From: Lutraria lutraria
Taxonomy: Eukaryota > Mollusca > Bivalvia > Venerida > Mactridae
DNA: 64,000 bases
NCBI GenBank assembly: GCA_964023205.1
Contig: OZ026851.1
Location: 13,123,637 to 13,187,636, forward strand
Direction: 5' to 3'
Part shown: piece after piece, positions 1 through 13,510 of the stretch
Layout of the letters: each line of letters opens with the position of its first letter
Numbering within the stretch: position 1 is the stretch's first letter
Notes under the pieces: generated by a model
What the model was told of the DNA's origin: nothing
The model's database searches: none
What the model saw: only the letters and a program-made list of their open reading frames with translations
Position numbers and translations under genes: made by a program

Positions 1-51
1 GATAGTTTACAGGAAATGTTCGTCAAAGAATAGTGCTGTTGTTGTTTTCAG

Positions 52-1555
52 GCGGGTATATAGCCCTGTATATGGTCGCCCTAGTAGAAATGTTCAGGCC
101 TGAATTGATTACAAATGCCTACGGGTTAGTAGAATTGGTAGTTGGAATAGCCGAATTTATAGCTGCGCCAGTAACAGGTTTGTACATTACTACTTTTCTA
201 TGTTGTTCGTTTTTTGTCCAATGAGTAAACGCCAATACTGGAGAATATTTCAATTGTTCAAGCTTTCTAATAAGGAAGTTATAGTGATAGTCATCGTCTT
301 CCCCTCGGAAAATAAGCTATACCCGCCCGAAAAACTTCCTCTATTTTGCATTGTGAATATTCCCCAAATTTGCCTCTTTCGTGTAATGTTTCCCCCAGCG
401 TCTTCCTTTTTCCAAAAAAAAACTCTGACCCCGAGGTTATAAAATTTAAGATCGGTCTCCGAGCTCAAAACTAATATTTTTATCTTTTAATGGTCCTAAG
501 TTAATTAAGACCGGATATTTAATATTATTATTGATACATTCATCTCTCATCATAATTGATCTGAACATGTATTTAAACATTAACTAGCTCTTCCATTTCA
601 ACCATTATACATGTACTTGAAGAGAATGGACTTGAGGTTTGAGCTCGGAGACCGTCCTCAAGTTTTATAACCTCGGGGCCTGTTTATGAACAATTGACTT
701 AAATCTGGGTCACCTGTAAGTATATGTAATTACTAATGTACTATACGTATTCAGTAAGTTATAAGAGACAAATCACCATGAAAACCAATGCACGGATCCC
801 TTGTCATTGAGGTTGTAAATCAACCAAATACAGTACAAGTACCAGTAACCAGGCATATAAAGAAATATGAATATACATACATGCCACATTGTCACTTTAA
901 AACTATGACAAGATAACAATAATCAAACTGTCCACTGTGCAGTCAACCGTGTAAATAAATGCCACAGTGGGAAAAGAAAAAGTCAGGCCTTTATAGACAG
1001 GAGACCTTTATAAAAATGTTAATAAGTGAGTGTTTTCATAACGACCTTGTTATTGGGCTGAAGACTGTTATATTAACCTGAGGCCGAGGGCTAATATGAC
1101 TGTCTGAAGTCAATAACAAGGCCATTATGAAAACACTTACTTATTGACAATTTTATTAATTAACTATAGACTATAGCAACGGTTTCATACAGGTCGAGCT
1201 GGACAGCAAATTAGAATGATCGAATCTCATAATAGCCGAGTTTGTTCATAATGGCCGATTTTTGTGCTCATAATATCTTGGTGAGCTTCATATCGGCCCA
1301 GCATTTGAAGTGAAAACGCGCTTTATATTGAACAGTTAATTAATAATGGTTGCTAACGGGCACAGATTTGACTGTACTCGTATTAATATTGTAACGATGT
1401 CTGAGTTATTAAAATCTAATATAATTATCTGTATTTCAGGTCTACTGTTCGATCTAACAGGAAGCTACGATATATCATTTGTTATTTGTGGTGTGGAATT
1501 TTTACTTTCTGGATTTTTTCTTTTATTGTGTAAACAGTTAGATTCCAAGAGATGA
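52..1555 (+). CDS. SLC16-family (monocarboxylate-transporter-like) MFS protein, last two coding exons
   Basis: C-terminal part of a major facilitator membrane transporter. Exon 52-177 follows a TTTTCAG acceptor and ends at a GTTTGT donor. Exon 1440-1555 follows TATTTCAG and ends in TGA. The frame is continuous across the junction (a split Gly codon). The first exon encodes a membrane segment then FRPELITNAYGLVELVVGI and AAPVTG; the second continues LLFDLTGSYDISF, another membrane helix, and a short basic tail ending DSKR. The pattern 'TNAYGL ... PxxG LLxDxTGSYDxSF' is the usual end of SLC16 proteins (last three or so of 12 helices). The substrate cannot be told, since SLC16 members carry lactate, thyroid hormone, creatine or are orphans. 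The N-terminal exons lie upstream of the window. AATAAA at 1595-1600 is the likely polyadenylation signal. Family call firm, subfamily unknown. Confidence 0.85.
429..678. repeat. 250-bp foldback element (MITE-like) in the SLC16 intron
   Basis: Imperfect ~42-bp terminal inverted repeats: 429-470 (CCCCGAGGTTATAAAA ... GGTCTCCGAGCTCAAA) and 637-678 (its reverse complement, with about four differences). The middle is AT-rich and non-coding. No clear target-site duplication. Confidence 0.7.
1012..1154. repeat. 143-bp near-perfect palindrome in the SLC16 intron
   Basis: Arms 1012-1083 and 1084-1154 are reverse complements with scattered mismatches and almost no loop. AATAAGTGAGTGTTTTCATA at 1021 pairs with its complement ending at 1145. 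Probably a snap-back MITE or recent inverted duplication. Confidence 0.75.
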
Positions 1556-1594
1556 GCCATACTGTCAAAAATCTTGGCATGTTAATATTTAAGT

Positions 1595-1600
1595 AATAAA
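1595..1600 (+). terminator. AATAAA polyadenylation signal of the SLC16-like gene
   Basis: Canonical hexamer 40 bp after the stop codon; the 3'UTR would be very short. Confidence 0.55.
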
Positions 1601-3539
1601 GCTGATCTGTGCTCGTATTTGTCTATTACAGATATGATTCCCTTTATATTTATTATTTAACACTATAACATGTACATGTATATATATTTTGTACACTTTA
1701 ATGTAAAGTTATCAAACATTTAGTTTCGAACTTCACTGATTTTGGTGTAGATGTGTATTAAGATAATAAACGTAACAGTGTAACTATAAAATACTTCATT
1801 AGCATGTATATCTGATTGCTGTTACTTAATATAGAATAGTCCTCCGTTTCGAACCTACTTTGAGGTATGTTTTGTATGCAAAGCACGTCAGTTGTAACCC
1901 AGTTTATCAATGACTGAATTTGTTTTGGACATGCTTAAGCATAAAATTATCTTTGTACTGACATGAAGCGAAAAAATCACCCATGGTAGATAAAATACAG
2001 GACACGGTAAACACAAATTTCAACATTTAAATACACACAACCTACATTTTAAGAGTGTCTTGGCATTCATTGCCGTGCTTGGAATACCTTTAATTTTAAT
2101 TAATCTGAACTAAATACAGATCATAGGCTCTTATAAAGGTTATTCTGCAACAAATTAATGCGTACGAAAGTACCTAGTCTGCGTGTTGCGTACTGTACAT
2201 GTACGAGTACTATTAATCATACTACTCGGGTATTTCCGCAACTGAAAGATGCGCACTGTCATTAGACAAACACCAAGGAGTTCCGATCGCTACTTAATAT
2301 ATGTAGTTGCAGAAATGTACATGCATGAAGAAGAGTACTCCAAGAAAAAACACAAAAATCTTTAGATACAAACTTTAAAACCCAACCAAATAATTACTCG
2401 CATTATCATTCTCATATAAAACTTATGACCAGCTATAGTTGAATATATTGTTGATGATTTCCTAGTCATCACAGCTGTCAAGGCCACCGAGGGTTAAACT
2501 GGTTCCCGTTCCATGTTGCAGTGCACCAAAAGGCTTTGTACACACAAGTCAACAGTTTAACCGAGGGTCGGAGTGTGAGTTGGGTGTCAAGAGTTCTTTC
2601 CCCTCTCGGAAGTGTGGCGATACCCCCTGGAGTCCTATTGTGTATAAAGAAGTGCTCTGAGAAACAGCCACATACAAAAATCCCTCTAAAAACACCACAA
2701 GACGTTGACCTAACTAACCAAACAACTATTCACATAATCATTCCGGAACCAAACAAAACAAAAGTCGAGCTAAGTCAAATTCGACCCATACAACTTAAAA
2801 ATATTTTATACATGTATTCAAACAAATCGTTGATGATTTTGCATCTAACACAGCTGTAAATGCGTCAAAGTTAAATTTAGGTTGGGTTTCCCTCTTGTTT
2901 AGATTTGGACGACCCCCGCCCCCCTCCCTTCCGAGAGTCAAATAAAGCTCAATGGTGAAACACCAAGTCAGGTTTCTCATGTAAAAGACAAAGCTTGAAT
3001 ATGGTACTGAGCTTGCTTGAGTTTTGTACTGACTACAACAAATCTAGACAGAATATCAACAAGAAAAATAACACCAAACCCTGAAGCTACAGTTTGAAAA
3101 GTAAGTAAAACGTCTTAAGTACTGTTTGTTGCTCTAGAGTAGCGTAATTACAGATTTTTTTCACAGGGAACGAATTTGTCAGTTGAGTATGAGAGCGTGA
3201 TTTTAAATCTGAAAACATGAGTCTTTATGTTGTTAACATGAGACTTGCCAGTATTTATTTATTGGCAAACTTGAACTAATGAACAAAGATGCATTGTTGG
3301 AAAATATGAAACATAGGTAATCAATAGTAATCAACAGAAACCAGTTTTATCTTCGTATTGCGAATTTAGAAAACAACGTTGTACTTCGGTCCGCATTAAA
3401 ATTCATGCGCGTCGAGCGAGTGGCGGCTATTGATATCGTTCAACATTAAAAAATCATAGGGAAAAGTTGAAATTTTCGAAAAAAAGAAATCTTAACCTCG
3501 TATAGGTCTTTGCCTCGGTGCATCGGAAACAATTAAAAA
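1601..3539. other. Intergenic, no gene seen
   Basis: AT-rich sequence with no convincing exon. A diverged direct duplication is visible: ACCAAATAATTACTCGCATT (near 2384) then TTGTTGATGATTT (2449) resembles AACCAAACAACTATTCACAT (near 2715) then TCGTTGATGATTT (2827), each followed by ACAGCTGT. The open frame at 2521-2859 spans this repeat and is not supported as a gene. Confidence 0.4.
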
Positions 3540-4345
3540 ACAAGAGGGCCAAGATGGCCCTAGATCGCTCACCTGAGAACAAAGACACTATAATTAATGA
3601 CCAGGTGATATAGTTTTCATCTCGTAAAACCCATTTGTACGTATATTTTGAGATCAAAACCAACAATGAAGGTATAATACTGTTAAACAAGCTAAAACGT
3701 AGCAAATTCTCTAATCCAAGGGCCCATAACTCTTGAAGTTGTGGTCTGATTCCACCCATAACTTAACTTGTCCAAGACCGTAAGGTCATACACATTCATT
3801 GTAAATATGCCTATGATTAGGATCAGTGAATAAATGAAGCATAATTCATGAAGTTCTAGTCCGATTCCGCCCATAATCATTCTTGTCCAATATATTTTAG
3901 TTATACACATGTACTGAAAATATTATTAAGATTGGTGAACAAATGAAGGCGCTCGAGTGTAAACAAACTCAAATATAGCAAATTTTCAAAGTCAAGGGCC
4001 CATAACTCTTGAAGTTATTGTCTGATAACGCCCATAATCGAAGTTGTCCAAGATCTTTTGGTTATACACATGTACTGAGAATATTGTTAGGATTGGTGAA
4101 TAAATGAAGGCGCTAGAGAGTAAACAAACTAAATATATCATTTTTTAAGGCAAGGGCCCATAACTCTTGAAGTTATTGTCCGATTCTGCCCATAATGGAA
4201 CTTAGATGAGACATTGTGGCCATATACATTGTGACCAAGGTTGATTATGATTGGTTAAGCGCTGTGGATGATAGAGTGTAAACAAACTAATTGTGGACGG
4301 ACGATGGACATTCATCGATCCTAAAAGATGATTTAGGTGAGCTAT
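3540..4345. repeat. Family G dispersed repeat, copy 1
   Basis: Starts CAAGAGGGCCAAGATGGCCC then GATCGCTCACCTGA, and ends GGACGGACGATGGACATT ... TTAGGTGAGCTA. The inner start and the end are subterminal inverted repeats (CGCTCACCTGA / TTAGGTGAGC). The inside repeats a ~145-bp module containing GGGCCCATAACTCTTGAAGT three or four times. No coding potential. I know this type from bivalve genomes but cannot name it. Confidence 0.75.
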
Positions 4346-4548
4346 TAACAATAAAAACCAATATGGTCTGTACTTGCAAAAAAGCGAAATTCCGGCATAT
4401 TCCTGAAAACAATCACACCTGCAAAACGATTTTTATCCTTTTATGCACCACATGGCAGCCCAACAAGGCATTTGATAGTGTTGTGCTTGATTGATTAATC
4501 ATCATGTTAAACACCATTCTAATGTGAAGAGTTAATTATTTAAAAAAA

Positions 4549-4677
4549 GGAAAATTGGAAACTATTTTTTGATGAACGGAGTTAACCAATAATGGTTATA
4601 ACTAAGCAAGTATTGTTACAAGAACAAGCAATATTATACTGAAGTCATTATAGTCTATTTACTGTACAGAACAGCAA
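4549..4677. repeat. Direct repeat left of family G copy 2
   Basis: GGAAAATTGGAAACTATTTT ... TTTACTGTACAGAACAG; about 90 percent identical by eye to 5293-5425 on the other side of the 606-bp repeat. Confidence 0.7.
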
Positions 4678-4684
4678 GTAATTA

Positions 4685-5290
4685 AACAAGAGGGCCAATA
4701 TGGTCCTAGATCGCCCACCTGAGAACAAAGACACTACAATTAATGACCATGTAATATAGTCTTCATCTCGTATAACCCGTTTTTACATAGATTTTGATCA
4801 AAACCAACTCTAATTTTCAAGAATACTGGATGCAGGGAAATGTACATTCTGTGTAAATACGATTTTGATTATATGTTCAGGATTGGTGAAGAATTGAAGA
4901 CACTAGAGTGTAAACAAGCTATTTTCTATTCCAAAGGCCCATAACTCTTGAAGTTCTAGTTCGATTTCACCCATAACTGATCTTTTCCAAGACCTTGAGG
5001 TCATACACATTTACTGAAAATATTATTAGGATTGGTGAATAAATGAGTGTAAACAAGCTAAATATAGCAAATTTTCTAAGTCATGGGCACATAACTCTTG
5101 AGGTCCTTGTCCGATTTTGCCCATAATCGAAATTAGCCGAGACATTGTGGCCATATACATTGTCACCAAGTTTGATTGAGATTGGAAAAGAGCTGTGTAT
5201 GCTAGAGTGTAAACAAACTAATTGTGGACGGACGGGACGACGGACATTCATCGATCCTAAAAGCTCACATGATTGAATCAGGTGAGCTAA
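4685..5290. repeat. Family G dispersed repeat, copy 2
   Basis: Same start (CAAGAGGGCCAATATGGTCC) and same end (GACGGACATTCATCGATCC ... ATCAGGTGAGCTA) as copy 1, with fewer internal CCATAACTCTTGA modules. It is flanked by a ~130-bp direct repeat (4549-4677 and 5293-5425). Confidence 0.75.
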
Positions 5291-5292
5291 AA

Positions 5293-5425
5293 GAAAATTG
5301 GAAACTATTTTTTGATAAACGGAGTTAACCAATAATGGTTTTAATCAAGCAAATATTAATACAAGAACAAACAATATTATAATTATTAAAGTCATTATAA
5401 TAGTCAATTTACTGTACAGAACAGG
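5293..5425. repeat. Direct repeat right of family G copy 2
   Basis: Partner of 4549-4677, same orientation, ending TTTACTGTACAGAACAG. Confidence 0.7.
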
Positions 5426-5468
5426 AAACCACTAAGGCACTGTGGCATGAAAAAATAAACATAGCATA

Positions 5469-6330
5469 CAGCGACCACCTCCAAATAAAGGCCACCCTGT
5501 TAATAAAGGTCACCCTGTGAATAAAGGCAACCTTGTGAATAAAGGTCATCCTGTGAATAAAGGCAACCTTGTGAATAAAGGTCATCCTGTGAATAAAGGC
5601 CACCCTGTGAATAAAGGTCACCCTGTTAATAAAAGCCATCCTGTGAATAAAGGTCACCCTGTGAATAAAAGCCACCCTGTGATTAAAGGTCACCCTGTGA
5701 ATAAAGGCCATCCTGTGATTAAAGGTCACCTTGCTGTGAATAAAGGCCATCCTGTCAATAAAGGTCATCCTGTGAATAAAGGCCAATCTGTGAATAAAGG
5801 TCACCCTGCTGTGAATAAAAGCCAACCTGTGAATAAAGGTGACCCTGTGAATAAAGGCCACCTGGTAAATAAAGGTCACCCTGTGAATAAAAGCCAACCT
5901 GTGAATAAAGGTCACCCTGTGAATAAAGGCCACCCTGTGTATAAAGACCACCCTGTGTATAAAGACCACCCTGTGAATAAAGGCCAACCTGTGAATAAAT
6001 GTCACCCTGTGAATAAAGGTCATTCTGTAAATAAAGGTCATTCTGTGAATAAAGGTCACCCTGTGAATAAAGGCCAACCTGTGAATAAAGGTCACCCTGT
6101 GAATAAAGGTCATTCTGTGAATAAAGGTCACCCTGTGAATAAAGACCACCCTGTGAATAAAGGTCATTCCCTGTGAATAAAGGCCATCCTGTGAATAAAG
6201 GTCACCCTGTGAATAAAAGTCACTCAGCAAAACCATCATTGATTATTTAGAACAAAATGGTCTCCAAACACACATCATCTGTCGATAAAGGCCACACTGG
6301 ATCTTTCCTAATTGTTCAGAGGTTGGACAG
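5469..6330 (+). mobile_element. Family A TA-flanked element carrying a large minisatellite
   Basis: Begins TA|CAGCGACCACCTCCAAA and ends GAGGTTGGACAG|TA. The sequence after the array (CATTGATTATTTAGAACAAAATGG, read in parts: ATTTAGAACAAAATGG, then GATAAAGGCCACACTGG) matches the array-free copy at 54318-54478 (ATTTAGAACAAAATGG, then AATAAAAGCCACATTATG). The minisatellite is therefore an internal expansion of this element. Confidence 0.65.
5482..6226. repeat. 18-bp minisatellite, about 41 units
   Basis: Unit GTGAATAAAGGYCAYCCT with variants (GTTAATAAA, GTGTATAAAGAC, GTGATTAAAGG) and a few 21-bp units with an extra GCT or GTC. Because 18 is a multiple of three, both strands stay open for 200-276 codons (repeating NKGHPV on +, HRVTFI on -). 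No start context, splice site or other coding sign supports a protein. Confidence 0.95.
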
Positions 6331-6520
6331 TAGATTCAGTTGATATGCTGATAAAAACCACAAAGCTACACAATTTTATCACAATGTATTCATGATATTG
6401 CACAAAGTAATCTTACAAAACTATTCTCTATAACAAAATATTAATTAAAGTAAAATAAGTTCTTCTTACCCTTTGTTCATGAGGTATTTGTTTAATGAAA
6501 ATATCACTCTGGGACATATA

Positions 6521-6693
6521 CAGTCAAACCTATGGACAAATGCCACCCAAAACATAATGTGACCTTTACTGACAGGTGGTCTTTAATCGGAGGTAATTTC
6601 GCTCTAATTGATTAATAGATGTCTTTTAAAAGAATGGCCTTTAAACACAAGGTTGCTTTTATTAGGAGGTGGCAGATAGCACAGGTTTGACCG
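6521..6693 (-). mobile_element. Family A TA-flanked MITE, minus orientation
   Basis: TA|CAGTCAAACCTATGGAC ... ACAGGTTTGACCG|TA, 173 bp. Read on the minus strand, the inside gives GCCACCTCCTAATAAAAGC, aligning with the other family A copies. CAGT ends with TA duplication are typical of pogo/Tigger and Tc1-like non-autonomous elements (inference). Confidence 0.75.
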
Positions 6694-6696
6694 TAT

Positions 6697-7556
6697 ATGA
6701 ATCAACCAGCCAGTACACTGTAATATATCACATGAATGAAATGATGACACATTAACTGATGGAGAATCATATCACATAGCAACAAAGAAACAACACTAAA
6801 TATTTACTTCCAAGGGCCATAACTCATGTTATTCACATCAGCCATTAGAGAAAAATACAGAAGATGATCATTTTACATGTATATAATTACAGCATACCTC
6901 GTGGAATGTCGCTTTGAGCAAAATATTAATATTTATACAGAAGTTGAGATTAACCAACAGACAAAAATACAATAAGGTACAATTTATATCTTAAATAAAA
7001 AAATAATTCAATTTACATTTAATTTGTTCTATTAAAATGATGAATGAATAAATCATCAGGCAACAAAAAAATAAAATAGTCATGTTTAAGGTTATTTGAC
7101 CAAAAAATTGGGGTAGTTGTATAATTTTTTTCTTAATTTATTTTATTTCTTAACAACTTTAGTGAGAATACATATGTATAAGGTAAGATTCATACCAAAT
7201 GTTTCATACTTAGCCATGAACTACTTAAAGTTCAGTGCAAAAAGTCTAAAATTGTAAACATGCCCATTTTTCTGGCCCTATAATGCTGTTGTCATGTTCA
7301 ATAAAAATAACAATTAATAACACTGGAAAAATAATGCAAGAGCTCAACAATAAGTGGCTATTATTTAGTGCAATAAAAAAGCATCTATATCCACTCAGCA
7401 AATTTGTTTATAACTATTCAGCAGGGTCATTTCAATGATAAATTTTGAGCATTTGAAGATCAGACACAAAATAATACATTCAAATAATAAAAAAAAATGC
7501 ATACACCTTTAACAATAAATAGAATTGGATTTATGCAGATAAACACATATATGAGT
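6697..7556. other. AT-rich stretch, probably 3'UTR of TMEM41A and intergenic
   Basis: No exon recognised. A reverse-strand AATAAA at 7137-7142 could be the TMEM41A polyadenylation signal (about 415 bp after the stop). A scrap of CCATAACTC repeat lies near 6815-6850. Confidence 0.35.
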
Positions 7557-11726
<4,170 letters not shown>

Positions 11727-11740
11727 GTTGGATCTTCCTG

Positions 11741-12563
11741 AAATAAATAAATGAAATATGAATTTTCAAAATTCATAACAATAAATTGCAGCACGTGTCT
11801 GATATTGAATTAGTCTTTAGAAATTATTTGCTACACTTGTGATTTGCCCCACTTTGATAAAGTTACTTGTCCATAGATATAAATCAGACTTAAAACATAT
11901 TGGCTCACAATTTTTTTTCAAATTATATTATTACAAGTAAGTCAATGAAAAGACATTTTTAGTAACAACTAAGTTACTTTATGCAACATGTTTACATTCT
12001 TGCTTACATTTCTGAAATAATGAAAGGATTATCTACAAAATTCATATACTTTAGCTTTTGTTTAAGATGCAATGATCAAAGTGGTACGAGTCGCAATTAA
12101 ATCAGGATTAAACATTATAAATTATTATCCCAGTGTTGCATCTAGGATTCTAAAATCATGGGGGATACGGATTGTACATTTTTCACAATTAAAATGCTCG
12201 TTTATGGTACACTATTGATTTGTGCAGTTTAGCATGTAAATGACGGATAAATATAAGTGTATGTTGTTGTTTTGGATCGACCAGATGACCTAACATTTTC
12301 TGAAAATGTCTACTTCCACTTATAAAATCAATGTGCAAGGATAAAGTTGAAACATTGCCGAATAAAACTAATGAACATAATAATGAATAAACGCTCGCTG
12401 TACGGTCCAATTCCTGTATTAGACAAAAACAAACATAGTGGACACGTTTACTATGATTGCCAGCAGAATCGGCAGTCAGATGCACGACCTAGCACGCATT
12501 GCCTCAATGAAAATGCGCAATCTGCCAAAAATATGCATGTGTAACAGGGGGAGGAAAATAATT
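11741..12563. other. TMEM41A 5' intron, nothing firm
   Basis: No recognisable exon. The minus-strand open frame at 12189-12485 has no family resemblance that I can see. Confidence 0.35.
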
Positions 12564-12636
12564 CCCTCGATGCGGGGCTCGAACCTGCAACCTCCTGCTT
12601 GCAAGTCAGATGCTCTACCAACTGAGCTAATCGGGC
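12564..12636 (-). tRNA. tRNA-Ala(UGC)-like gene, possibly a pseudogene, in the TMEM41A 5' intron
   Basis: 73 nt on the minus strand. 5' GCCCGAT, D-arm AGCTCAGTTGGTAGAGC (A box), anticodon loop CTTGCAA (anticodon TGC), and T-arm GGTTCGAGC (B box) are all spaced as in a cloverleaf. A TTTT run 6 nt past the 3' end fits a Pol III terminator. Weak points by pairing: acceptor 1-72 (G-G) and 3-70 (C-A), anticodon stem 31-39 (A-G), T stem 51-63 (A-C). The G3:U70 pair that marks tRNA-Ala is absent. It may be a decayed copy or a SINE founder. Confidence 0.6.
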
Positions 12637-13425
12637 TGGTGTATATCCTAGCCAATTTATAATACAATATACCACACCGCTACACATGAAACACTCAAAC
12701 GCGTAGTTCTGGGTCCCATAACTAAATTGGTCTTTTTTATTTCGTCTTGTTGACCATTTTAGTTATGGAATTGTCCTCTTACAAAGTCAACAGCTTAAGA
12801 CGCCTGTTCATGCGTCTATTGAATCAGATCAATTTACATACTTTCCGGAATGCTACGGGCTTAATCCAAAGCATTTACGAGGACAATTTTGAAATTAAGG
12901 GTAGTATGAAACATCGGCAATATATTTGATAACTTTCGTCTGTTGAAGGTATATTTTTGGTCATGTTGGTAGATTATACTATAATTCATCGAATTATACA
13001 CAAGTTTTACGGAAATTTGTGCGTTAAATAGGAAAACGAACGCGACTCAGATTGAGTCGTTTACCTGTTAGCTTTTAAAGAACAAGTGGCTTTGACGATG
13101 AACTGCAATGCAAACGTATCATCGTCAAAGCACCTTCGACTATCAAACGCGCAGCCTAAATGCAACACTGTAAAAAGAAATATCCTAAAAATGAGTATTA
13201 ATTCATTAAAGATACTTGACCTGAACACAAGACATTTATAGTTCCAGATTTTAAAATCGCTTAGTACGAAAATGTCATGGTACGAATCACATGCTTGTAT
13301 CAACAATTAACACTTTATACGATTCAGGAACCATTATATTCCATAAAATTGGTAATAACATTCTTATTTACAATAAAACAAACATTTTGTAATACTATAG
13401 TGAAAATATATTGTAAAATACTTAC

Positions 13426-13510
13426 GTTTCGGGTAAATATCAGAGTTTCAAAGTCCGGTTCGATCGCGGGCCACCTTCGGAAAGTCGCAAAATGATGTCG
13501 CTGGTAGATC
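13426..13510 (-). promoter_or_regulatory. TMEM41A: Probable non-coding first exon / promoter side of TMEM41A
   Basis: On the minus strand a CpG-rich stretch (CCGCGATCGAACCGG) is followed by a strong donor AAAC|GTAAGTATTTT at 13426/13425. It lies upstream of the 11740 acceptor that precedes the ATG exon. The transcription start itself is not visible; the upper boundary is approximate. Confidence 0.4.

Noticed and set aside
5482..6226. CRISPR array
   Set aside because: Head-to-tail 18-bp units without unique spacers, in a eukaryotic genome.
5409..6239. 276-residue minus-strand and 219-residue plus-strand repeat proteins
   Set aside because: Both are readings of the 18-bp minisatellite inside a transposon, with no splice or start support.
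12189..12485. 98-codon minus-strand open frame in the TMEM41A 5' intron
   Set aside because: No recognised family, no splice context; probably chance.
12451..12687. 78-residue minus-strand protein with QLVEHLTCKQEVAGSSPA
   Set aside because: It is the translation of the tRNA-like sequence, a well-known database artefact.
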